NCBI GenBank assembly: GCA_964388445.1
Contig: CAYMAI010000005.1
Span: 186,001-250,000 of the forward strand
DNA from: CAYMAI01 sp964388445
GTDB lineage: Bacteria > 4484-113 > JAGGVC01
Length of the DNA: 64,000 bases
Direction of reading: 5' to 3'
Positions 32,459 through 40,501 of this stretch are shown here, in pieces. Both the position numbers and the translations under genes were made by a program. Each line of letters starts with the position of its first letter. Position 1 is the stretch's first letter. The notes under the pieces are model-generated. The model saw nothing but the letters and a program-made list of their open reading frames with translations, was not told the origin of the DNA and made no database searches.

Positions 32459-33361
32459 ATGACTAAACTTTCGTTCATTCAAATTGCAAAAAAAGTACTT
32501 GAGGAATCTAATCAAGCACTTTCTCCTGAAGAAATTTGGTCAATCGCTGTTGAAAAAGGTTTTGACAAGCTCATTTTGTCACAGGGCAAAACCCCATGGC
32601 GATCCATCGGCGCGCAGCTATATGTGGATGTCCGAGACAATGTAAATTCGGACTTTGCAGCAACAGACACTAGACCAAAAAGGTTTTATTTGCAGGCGCA
32701 AGCTCAGCAAGCTGAGCAACCTACGGAGGTTGTCAAAACTCAAAAACCAAGTTTTTTGGAGCGGGATTTGCATCCATTTTTGGCATTTTATGCGCATTAT
32801 TACCTAGATGCACATGTAAAGACAATAAATGCTAGTAAGTCTTCAAAAATGAGTTTTGGGGAATGGGCGCATCCTGACGCTGTCGGATGTGTTTTTTCAT
32901 TCAAAAAATGGAATAGCGAAGTTGTCGATGTTAGCGCTCAGTTAGGATATCCCTCCATTAGATTGCTTTCTTTCGAAATAAAGCGCGAGCTGAATTTTGG
33001 AAATTTAAGAGAGTCATTTTTTCAAGCAGTATCCAATTCCACATGGGCAAATGAAGGTTATTTGGTAGCTGCAAACATTGTAGAAGATCGTGATTTTATG
33101 CCGGTAATAAGGCGCCTATCTTCAGCATTTGGTATCGGTATTATTAGATTAAATATTGAAGATCCAGATTCAACAGAAATAATATGTCAAGCAAAGCAAA
33201 AGGATGAAATTGATTGGGAAACTGTGAATGAGCTTGCCAAAAACAGGGATTTCAACAAATTTTTAAAAAGAGTTGATAATGATTTTAAGGTTCGTGAGGT
33301 TCGAAGCGAGGAATATGATGAAGTAAAATCCATTGAGGATTTGCTTAAGCTTCTTAAATAG
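32459..33361 (+). CDS. HARE-HTH domain protein with a PD-ExK-like nuclease segment
   Basis: A 300-residue protein. Residues 1-78 match the HARE-HTH fold (LSFIQIAKKVLEESNQALSP then EIWSIAVEKGF and PWRSIGAQLY), found in chromatin factors and in bacterial restriction proteins. After a Gln-rich linker, residues 100-235 contain PD at 139-140 (EWAHPDAVGC) and EIK at 173-175 (LSFEIKREL) in a beta context. That spacing suggests a PD-(D/E)xK nuclease of the COG2958-like kind. The gene is AT-rich and begins 48 bp after tmRNA, a classic integration hotspot, so lateral acquisition is likely. A restriction or DNA-binding role is inferred; no methyltransferase partner is adjacent. Confidence 0.75.
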   Translation: MTKLSFIQIAKKVLEESNQALSPEEIWSIAVEKGFDKLILSQGKTPWRSIGAQLYVDVRDNVNSDFAATDTRPKRFYLQAQAQQAEQPTEVVKTQKPSFLERDLHPFLAFYAHYYLDAHVKTINASKSSKMSFGEWAHPDAVGCVFSFKKWNSEVVDVSAQLGYPSIRLLSFEIKRELNFGNLRESFFQAVSNSTWANEGYLVAANIVEDRDFMPVIRRLSSAFGIGIIRLNIEDPDSTEIICQAKQKDEIDWETVNELAKNRDFNKFLKRVDNDFKVREVRSEEYDEVKSIEDLLKLLK

Positions 33362-33599
33362 ATTAATTTTATATTGCAATTCCGCTTAGCCTCAACAGAC
33401 AAGCAGGCCATACGCTTTTGCGTAAAGCGCAAGTTTTACACTGCACATAAGTCACGCCATTTTTCAGTCAACATTTCCGCAAAAGCCCTAAACCAAAATC
33501 ATTAGTGCGGTTCTCCGAAAACAATCCCCCCCTCTTCGCGGGTATAATATCCTGCTCTTTAGGTATGAAATAAATCGCGACTGCGGACAGGAGACACGA

Positions 33600-34124
33600 A
33601 TGACTTACGGATTCGGGCGATGGACGGCGCTATTCGCCATTTTGGTTGCGCTGGCTTTTGCGGCGGGTTTTCAGTTTTCGTGCGCTTCGGGCGGCGGAAA
33701 CCTTGGCGCAGCAGGGGAAACTGCAGGCCTGGAATGGAACGCGGACGGCGCACGTATTGGAAAAACGGGAGATAGCTTAAACGCGGACGGCCCTCGTATT
33801 GGAAAAACCGGCGGGGATTACCGGGCGGAAATCGAGAGCCTGGCCGTGCCGGATGGCGTAAGCCCGGGCGCGTTCGAAACGCTCAAAGCCGAGCTTTTAA
33901 GGCAGCTGGACGAAAGGTACGGCGGCGATTATTCACGCGCCGTCAGCGGAGCGCCGCAAGGCGAAGCCGGCAAAGTGGACGACCTCGTGTTTTACAAAGA
34001 CGAGTTCGGCGTCGTTTATATTTCGTGGAGCTATAAAAACGCGGGCGATTACGATTTGAGCGGCGAAGTCGGCGTGCCGGACATCACGCCCGTCGCATTG
34101 AATACGGCGAAACGTTGGACATAA
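33600..34124 (+). CDS. N-terminal part of a frameshifted dockerin-like/PKD lipoprotein
   Basis: A 174-codon frame starting at an ATG with AGGAG upstream. It opens with a signal peptide and lipobox (FQFSC), contains a small internal repeat (ADGARIGKTG, ADGPRIGKTG) and reaches the first dockerin-like loop DYDLSGEVGVPDITPVAL. It then ends in the foreign tail NTAKRWT. The paralogue at 36471-39158 continues there with HYGHVIDIMSGWLHP, and the same sequence (DIMLGWPHP) is found here in another frame from 34115. A single missing base near 34100 (GAATACGGC for an expected GAATTACGGC) explains the break. A sequencing or assembly error is as likely as a real mutation. Confidence 0.8.
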   Translation: MTYGFGRWTALFAILVALAFAAGFQFSCASGGGNLGAAGETAGLEWNADGARIGKTGDSLNADGPRIGKTGGDYRAEIESLAVPDGVSPGAFETLKAELLRQLDERYGGDYSRAVSGAPQGEAGKVDDLVFYKDEFGVVYISWSYKNAGDYDLSGEVGVPDITPVALNTAKRWT

Positions 34125-36334
34125 TGCTCGGCTGGCCGCATCCCGAAGACGGTTGGATCGACGGCGACGATAGCGGCGAAATAGGCATTCCGGACATCAC
34201 GCCGATTGCGCTCGGATATTTGAGCAAAGTCGCCGGCTATCAAATTCTCGGCGCGCCTTTGCCGGACGGCCCGTGGGAACTGCTCGATAACGTCAATTTT
34301 CCCGCGTCCCCGCAGTATCCAGTTACTTTCGAGTATGGCTTTACGCTCGTTAATCCATCGAACTTTATCGCCGTGCGGCCCTCCGACGGCAGCGGCGGAA
34401 CGGGAGATGCGAGCAATATCGTTTCGCAAACGGCGAACGAGCTACCGTACGCGTTTTTCACGCCCAGCACGCTCGGCGGCACGGCGCCGCTTACGGTTGA
34501 TTTCGACGCATCGACTTCGTACGACCCGGACGGTACAATCGTCAAGTACGAATGGGATTTCGACGGCGACGGCTTTTACGAATTTGACACCGGCGATGAT
34601 CCCTTTACAAGCTGGGATTATAACGACCCCGGCGTTTACGACATGAAATTGCGCGTGACCGACAACTCCGGCGGCGCAGGGATTGCCGGCGTGACGATTA
34701 GCGTTTACCTTGAAGAAAACCTTGAGCCGAATGCGGTCATAATGCCGGACGCAACCGACATTTTCGTGGATATGATTGTCATCTTCGACGCGAGCGCGTC
34801 GTACGACAGCGACGGCACAATCGTGAAATTCGAATGGGATTTCGAAGGCGATGGAGATTATGAATACGATTCTGCAGATTCGCCATTCGCAGATTACTTA
34901 TATACATCGGCGGGCGTTTTTCAACCCGCCGTGCGCGTGACTGACAACGGCGGGGCGAGCGCCGAAGCAAGCGTACAAATAATAGTTTCGGAAAACGATA
35001 GCCCCATCGCCGTTCTTTTGGCGATGCAGGACGGGCCGACGAGCGCGGCTTTCGACGCGTCGAATTCGTTCGACCCGGACGGCGAAATAGCGATGTACGA
35101 ATGGGATTGGACTACGGACGGCTCGTTCGATTTGAACACGGGCGACGACCCGTTCGCGACGTACGACTACGGCGCGCCGGGAAGCTATCTTGCGACCGTG
35201 AAAGTTACGGATGCGCTCGGCGCGACGGGAACAAGTTCGGTAATCGTTGACATTTTCGAACCCCATACCTGGCATTTGCGCTATCCAGCGGGCGAAGTCG
35301 CGAATACGACTCATCCCGTGCTTTCGATGGTGGACGGACGGCCGGCAATGGTTTTCAGAAACTCCACGAACGGAACCACGCGATATGTGACTTCTACGGA
35401 CAATTTCGGCAATGCGTGGGACACCACGCGCGAAATCGCAACCGACATGAGCACTTCGTACGGGCTATTGGAAGCGAACGGCAAGCCTGCGATGGCCTAT
35501 GAAGCGAGCATCGGTATGGCGATGTACGCTCAATCGACCGCGGCGAACGGGTCTTCGTGGCCTCTTGCGTTTCCCATAGAGCCGACATTCGGCGCCGGGC
35601 GTATGCTTTCGCTCACGCACGTGCAAGTCGGTCCGGCGCAATATCCGGCGATAGCGACCGCGAATTGGACATCCGGAAATCTTACTTTCGCCGCGTCCAC
35701 GGACGAAAACGGCGAGATTTGGGGATCGCCGGTTCAGGTAGATTCCGGCGTCGGGCAATGCTATCCGTCGCTGGGACATATGTTCAAGGAAGGGACAAGA
35801 CTTCCCGCAATCGCGTATTACGACGTGCCCGGCCAGCGGATTTTGTTCGTCAGGGCGACGGATCAGGACGGAAGCACTTGGGGTTCGCCGATAGTGGTTG
35901 ACGGCGCCGTGGGCGATTACACGACACAGCTGCGGCTGTCGAACATCGGCGATACGCCGGTCGTGTTTTATTTGAACGCGGCGACTATGGAATATGTTTT
36001 GGCTTTTTCGAGCGACGGAATGGGCGACACCTGGAACGACAAGTTCAGCGTGGAAACGAAGTACGTTCCCAGCGGGAGGGGCCTCGATTTCGCAATAATC
36101 GCCGGAACGCCTTGCGCCGCATATACGGTCGTGCTTCCGCTCGGTGGCGAGCGGCTGGTTTTCAGAAAGCACATTGGGCCGGGACTGGGCGATTGGGGGC
36201 CGCCGGAAGACGTCGAAAACGGATTTTTCGAAAAAGTTACGCTGAAAGACGTAAACGGCATTCCGGGAATTTCATACTACGACATCGAAAACACGCCGAA
36301 CAAAGTGCGCTACGCATACAGAACGTCCGCTTAA
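34115..36334 (+). CDS. C-terminal part of the frameshifted dockerin-like/PKD lipoprotein
   Basis: A 739-codon frame that continues the 33600-34124 gene after the frameshift. It begins with the second dockerin-like loop (DGDDSGEIGIPDITPIAL). Three PKD domains follow at about residues 110-390 (each with a SYDPDGTIVKYEWDFDGDG-like core). A C-terminal half then carries repeated PAIAYYDVPGQRILFVRAT-like units that look like a beta-propeller. Joined with the upstream part, the protein would be about 910 residues, close to its tandem neighbour of 895. It has no signal peptide of its own, so it is not likely to be exported if the frameshift is real. Confidence 0.8.
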   Translation: MDIMLGWPHPEDGWIDGDDSGEIGIPDITPIALGYLSKVAGYQILGAPLPDGPWELLDNVNFPASPQYPVTFEYGFTLVNPSNFIAVRPSDGSGGTGDASNIVSQTANELPYAFFTPSTLGGTAPLTVDFDASTSYDPDGTIVKYEWDFDGDGFYEFDTGDDPFTSWDYNDPGVYDMKLRVTDNSGGAGIAGVTISVYLEENLEPNAVIMPDATDIFVDMIVIFDASASYDSDGTIVKFEWDFEGDGDYEYDSADSPFADYLYTSAGVFQPAVRVTDNGGASAEASVQIIVSENDSPIAVLLAMQDGPTSAAFDASNSFDPDGEIAMYEWDWTTDGSFDLNTGDDPFATYDYGAPGSYLATVKVTDALGATGTSSVIVDIFEPHTWHLRYPAGEVANTTHPVLSMVDGRPAMVFRNSTNGTTRYVTSTDNFGNAWDTTREIATDMSTSYGLLEANGKPAMAYEASIGMAMYAQSTAANGSSWPLAFPIEPTFGAGRMLSLTHVQVGPAQYPAIATANWTSGNLTFAASTDENGEIWGSPVQVDSGVGQCYPSLGHMFKEGTRLPAIAYYDVPGQRILFVRATDQDGSTWGSPIVVDGAVGDYTTQLRLSNIGDTPVVFYLNAATMEYVLAFSSDGMGDTWNDKFSVETKYVPSGRGLDFAIIAGTPCAAYTVVLPLGGERLVFRKHIGPGLGDWGPPEDVENGFFEKVTLKDVNGIPGISYYDIENTPNKVRYAYRTSA

Positions 36335-36470
36335 ATTGCGGGAAGAACGAAATAGGCCATGCGCCGTTTTCAGGGCGAACCGCGGCGAGCCGTGAACTTA
36401 CGGCTAGATTATTCACGATTGTACGGGGTAGTTTAGCTCGATTGCTTGTTTACGAAATCAAGGAGCGAAT

Positions 36471-39158
36471 TTGACCATGACCGGAATCAATTCGAATTGG
36501 ACTACGAAGCGCTTTTCGGGAGCGAAGGCAGCCGCGTTTTTCGCCGGCATTTCGATATTTATCGCGCTGATTTTTGCTTTCGGATGTTCCTCCGGCGGCA
36601 CGAAAGGCGGCGCTGCCGTAACCGGCAAATCCGCCGGCGAAAATGGCGATTACAGGCCGGATATCGCTTCACTTCCGGTTCCGCAAGGAGTTTCTCCCGG
36701 CACGTTCGAACTTCTCAAAGCCGAGCTTTTGCGCCAGCTCGACGAGCGGTTTGATGGGGATTACTCGAAGGCGGTAAGCGGCGCGCCGCAGGGCGACGCC
36801 GGAAAAGTGACGAGCATTTATTTCGACACAGGCGCGTGGGAACTTCAGTGGTCGTACGAGAACAAAGGCGATTACGACCTGTCCGGTCAGGTCGGCGTTC
36901 CCGACATTACGCCGGTGGCGCTGCATTACGGACACGTAATCGACATAATGTCGGGCTGGCTTCATCCGATAGACGGCTGGATCGACGGCGATGCAAATGG
37001 CGAAATCGGAATTCCCGATATCACGTCGATAGCGCTAGGCTATTTGAACGAAGTCTCCGGTTACCACATATTGCAGTCGGATTCGCCCGACGGACCGTGG
37101 ATAATGGTGACTTCGGTTGAGATGCCGGTTGACCGCACGTATCCGATTAGGTTCTTTTTTCAGGGTTGGACGCTGGGCGTTCCGCCGTATCTGGCGGTTC
37201 AGCCGTACGATTCCGAAGGCGCAACCGGACCGGTGAGCGTGCCGGTTTCGACGGCGGGCAATCAACTGCCGGTTGCGGACCTCGTCTCGACGCTGGATTC
37301 CGGCGAAGCGCCGCTGGACGTTTCGTTCGACGCTTCCGGCAGCTATGACCCGGACGGCTTTATAGTCGGATATCAGTTCGATTTCGACGGCGACGGCAAT
37401 ATCGATTTGAGCACGGGAACGCCGGAAGCGGATTACACTTATTTCGGCGGCGGGATTTTCGACGCATCCGTTACCGTTACCGACAACGAAGGCGCGTCCT
37501 CGACGGCATTTGTGACGATTACGGTTACGGTTGGCGGCAACGTTCCGCCGGAAGCGAATATATCCGCGATTCCAACTAATCCCGAAATAGACGAAACCGT
37601 CAATTTCGACGCGTCGTTTTCTAGCGATTCGGACGGGACGGTCGACAATTACGAATGGGATTTCGACGGCGACGGAACATACGACCTCGACACGCTCGAT
37701 ACTCCTTACGCCACGCACGCATATCCGCTGTCCGGCACATACTTCGCGGCCGTTAGGGTGACGGACAACCTCGGCGCGCAAGACGAGGCGACGGTGCAAA
37801 TCGACGTCGCCCCGCCTGCAAACTATCCGCCCTTCGCGGTGCTTTCCGCGATGCCGGACGGGCCGACTACCGGCAGCTTCGACGCCTCGGGGTCGGGCGA
37901 CCCGGACGGCGAAATCGTTTTGTATCAGTGGGATTGGGATAGCGACGGCTTTTACGACGAAGACAGCGGCAATTCGCCATACGCTTCACATGACTTCGGC
38001 GCGGCCGGCACGTACTATGTGACCGTTCAGGTTACGGATAATTACGGCGATTCCGCGACGGCGAGCGCTTGGCTGGAACTCCAAGAGCCTCATACATGGA
38101 CGACGCTGAATCCGATGGGGACCACCGGCGATTTCCGGGCGGCTGCGATGACGATGGTTGCGGGCGTGCCGGCCATAGCCGCTTACGAATATAACGACTC
38201 AGATACGAAATTTGTTCTCGCATCGGACAGTTATGGCACGGCTTGGGGAACCGTATATCAAGCGACGAGCGACCGTGGCGTATCGATGGACTTGATTTTT
38301 GCGAACGGAATGCCGTGCATCGCGCTTGAAAGCTCGGGCAGTTATGCGGCATTCGTTAGGGCAACGTCCGCGACAGGCGCCGCGTGGCAGACCCAGATTC
38401 AGGCGGATTCGACTTTCGGTTCGGGACGTTATCTCTCTCTCGATTTCGCATACACGACCGATTTTTTCCCGGCAATCGCTTCTTCGAGCTGGTTCGATAG
38501 CAATCTTTACTTTGCTTACGCGCAAGACGTGAGCGGCGACGCTTGGAATCCGGCGGTAACCGTAGATGAAGGCGTGGGACAGGGTTATCCGTCGCTTCAT
38601 AGGGTTAACGTCGAAGGCGTGGCGTATCCGGCCATCGCATATTTCGACGTACCGAACGAGTCGCTGCTGTTCATACGCGCGAACGATTCGGCGGGCAGCA
38701 CATGGGGAACTCCGGCGGTAGTAGATTCTGCAACAGGCGATTATTTTTCCAACATCAGGCTTTTGTTCCATGCGGGCAAGCCCGTAATCATGTACTGGGA
38801 TATGGACCCGATGGGACTTAAACTCGCGGTCGCGGACGACGAAGGCGGAACGGCCTGGAGCGAATTTCACACTATCAACGCGATAGATTATCCCACCGCA
38901 CGCGGTCAGGACATGGCGATTATCAACGGAAACCTTTGCGTTGCATACACGGTATCCGGGCCGCTCGTGGGCGAGGATTTGGTTTACCGTAGAAACACAG
39001 GCCCAGGCTATGGCGATTGGAGTGCGGCGGAGACCGTCAACACCGGATACTTCGAAAGCGTGACGCTTGTGGACGCCAGCGGAATTCCGGGCGTTTCATA
39101 TATCGACACTAACGAGATGCCTTTCCAACTGTATTACTCCTACCGCATGGCGTTGTAG
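36471..39158 (+). CDS. Secreted lipoprotein with dockerin-like pair, PKD domains and propeller-like C terminus
   Basis: An 895-residue protein that is the intact tandem paralogue of the broken gene upstream. It has a signal peptide with lipobox (FAFGC). A conserved helical part follows (GTFELLKAELLRQLDERFDGD), then two calcium-loop-like motifs DYDLSGQVGVPDIT and DGDANGEIGIPDIT. Next come three PKD domains (about residues 265-535) and a 350-residue C-terminal region with repeated PAIAYFDVPNESLLFIRAN-like units. AAGGAG five bases before the TTG at 36471 favours that start; an ATG two codons later is the alternative. The dockerin-like loops suggest calcium-stabilised surface attachment, but no cohesin is seen. 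The role is unknown. Confidence 0.85.
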   Translation: MTMTGINSNWTTKRFSGAKAAAFFAGISIFIALIFAFGCSSGGTKGGAAVTGKSAGENGDYRPDIASLPVPQGVSPGTFELLKAELLRQLDERFDGDYSKAVSGAPQGDAGKVTSIYFDTGAWELQWSYENKGDYDLSGQVGVPDITPVALHYGHVIDIMSGWLHPIDGWIDGDANGEIGIPDITSIALGYLNEVSGYHILQSDSPDGPWIMVTSVEMPVDRTYPIRFFFQGWTLGVPPYLAVQPYDSEGATGPVSVPVSTAGNQLPVADLVSTLDSGEAPLDVSFDASGSYDPDGFIVGYQFDFDGDGNIDLSTGTPEADYTYFGGGIFDASVTVTDNEGASSTAFVTITVTVGGNVPPEANISAIPTNPEIDETVNFDASFSSDSDGTVDNYEWDFDGDGTYDLDTLDTPYATHAYPLSGTYFAAVRVTDNLGAQDEATVQIDVAPPANYPPFAVLSAMPDGPTTGSFDASGSGDPDGEIVLYQWDWDSDGFYDEDSGNSPYASHDFGAAGTYYVTVQVTDNYGDSATASAWLELQEPHTWTTLNPMGTTGDFRAAAMTMVAGVPAIAAYEYNDSDTKFVLASDSYGTAWGTVYQATSDRGVSMDLIFANGMPCIALESSGSYAAFVRATSATGAAWQTQIQADSTFGSGRYLSLDFAYTTDFFPAIASSSWFDSNLYFAYAQDVSGDAWNPAVTVDEGVGQGYPSLHRVNVEGVAYPAIAYFDVPNESLLFIRANDSAGSTWGTPAVVDSATGDYFSNIRLLFHAGKPVIMYWDMDPMGLKLAVADDEGGTAWSEFHTINAIDYPTARGQDMAIINGNLCVAYTVSGPLVGEDLVYRRNTGPGYGDWSAAETVNTGYFESVTLVDASGIPGVSYIDTNEMPFQLYYSYRMAL

Positions 39159-39262
39159 GCGGTGAAACTTTCCAAGTTATGAAACCGCATTCTGTTTGGA
39201 GTATGAACGGGCTGTATAATCCTTTGTTAATTAAAGTCATTATGCATTGCGGAGTTGATTGA

Positions 39263-40393
39263 ATGGAAATTCTGCCGAGCGAACTTGCGGTCCGCCTCGA
39301 AGCGGGAGATAATTTGCAGATTCTCGACGTGCGCGCGCCCGAAAGGCTTGCGAACGGCAGAATCGAATGTTGCGCGCCGGCGAAGTTCATAAACGTACGC
39401 GGCTCGCAGATTGTCGAAATGGACGACCCCGCGGAAGCGGGTCTCGACCGCTCTATGCCGGTCGTCACGGTGTGCGGACGCGGTCACGATAGTATGAGGG
39501 TGGCGCGTCACCTTGCCGACAGCGGATTCGACGCTCTGTCGCTATCGGGCGGAATAACGGCATGGATGCACGTACTTGTCGCCCGCGAAATCGCGCCGCC
39601 GCCGGGTTTCGCCCGGCTTGTGCAGTTCGACAGAATCGCGAAAGGCTCGCTTGCGTATATGCTCGTCGCGGGAAGCGAGGCGGCAATTATCGACCCGCCG
39701 CGCAAATTCGAAGATATCGAACGCGCTGCAGAAGAATCCGGCGCTCGAATCGCGTCCGTTTTGGACACGCATGTTCACGCGGACTATATCAGCGGAGGGC
39801 CTGCGCTTGCGGCAAAACACGGCGCGCCATACTTTTTGCATCCTGCCGACAACTATTATCCCTACGACGGCACGCCGGGCAAGCTCGATATAGAGCCGAT
39901 TTCGGACGGGCTTACAATTGGCATTGGCGGGCGAGTCGTTGAAGCGATACATACGCCGGGACACACCGAAGGAAGCGCGTGCATCATCGCGGGCGACGCC
40001 GCGTTTACGGGCGATTTTTTGTTCATTGCGTCCATCGGCAGGCCCGACCTGGCGGGTAAAACCGAAGAATGGAGCGGCGCGCTGTTAAAAAGCATCGAGC
40101 GCGCGATAAGCGAATGGCCTGACACCCTGAGAATTTTGCCGGCGCATTACGCAACCGATGCGGAGCGCGCGCAAGACAGGACGGTTTGCAAAACTCTCGC
40201 CGGTATCAAGGCGGAGAATCCGCACTTCAAACTTCATGAGCCCGATGCGTTTTTAAGCTGGATTAACGCACGGATATCCACTCCTCCCGACTCATACAGA
40301 ATTATCAAGGGCATAAATGCCGGTCTTTTAAGCGCGTCGGACATGGAGGCCGATATTTTGGAAGGCGGCAAAAACGAATGCGCGCTCGGATAG
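39263..40393 (+). CDS. Rhodanese fused to a persulfide-dioxygenase-like metallo-beta-lactamase domain
   Basis: A 376-residue two-domain sulfur enzyme. Residues 10-105 are a rhodanese domain with active-site Cys 71 (VTVCGRGHDS). Residues 115-350 are an MBL-fold domain of the ETHE1/CstB kind with THVHADYISGG (170-180), HTPGHTEGS (230-238) and TGDFLF (249-254). His 170, His 172, Asp 174, His 234 and Asp 251 are visible metal-site residues. The motif reads HADY where a classic MBL has HADH, a change known in single-iron persulfide dioxygenases. The protein probably oxidises glutathione or low-molecular-weight persulfide and passes sulfur via the rhodanese. A TATAAT at 39215-39220 may be its -10 box. 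Confidence 0.88.
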   Translation: MEILPSELAVRLEAGDNLQILDVRAPERLANGRIECCAPAKFINVRGSQIVEMDDPAEAGLDRSMPVVTVCGRGHDSMRVARHLADSGFDALSLSGGITAWMHVLVAREIAPPPGFARLVQFDRIAKGSLAYMLVAGSEAAIIDPPRKFEDIERAAEESGARIASVLDTHVHADYISGGPALAAKHGAPYFLHPADNYYPYDGTPGKLDIEPISDGLTIGIGGRVVEAIHTPGHTEGSACIIAGDAAFTGDFLFIASIGRPDLAGKTEEWSGALLKSIERAISEWPDTLRILPAHYATDAERAQDRTVCKTLAGIKAENPHFKLHEPDAFLSWINARISTPPDSYRIIKGINAGLLSASDMEADILEGGKNECALG

Positions 40394-40417
40394 GCGGTTC
40401 ATAAATCCGAATTTTTT
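40386..40417 (+). terminator. Possible intrinsic terminator after the rhodanese-MBL gene
   Basis: TCGGAT (40386-40391) can pair with ATCCGA (40405-40410) across a 13-base loop, directly followed by six T (40412-40417). The stop codon lies inside the structure. The stem is short, so this is tentative. Confidence 0.4.
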
Positions 40418-40501
40418 GCGGCCGGCAATACCGGCTGGCGCGGCGAGAGATTTCGCCGTTATCGGGTATACTTTTTGCATCCCGTAAGGAAGGTTGGATG
40501 C

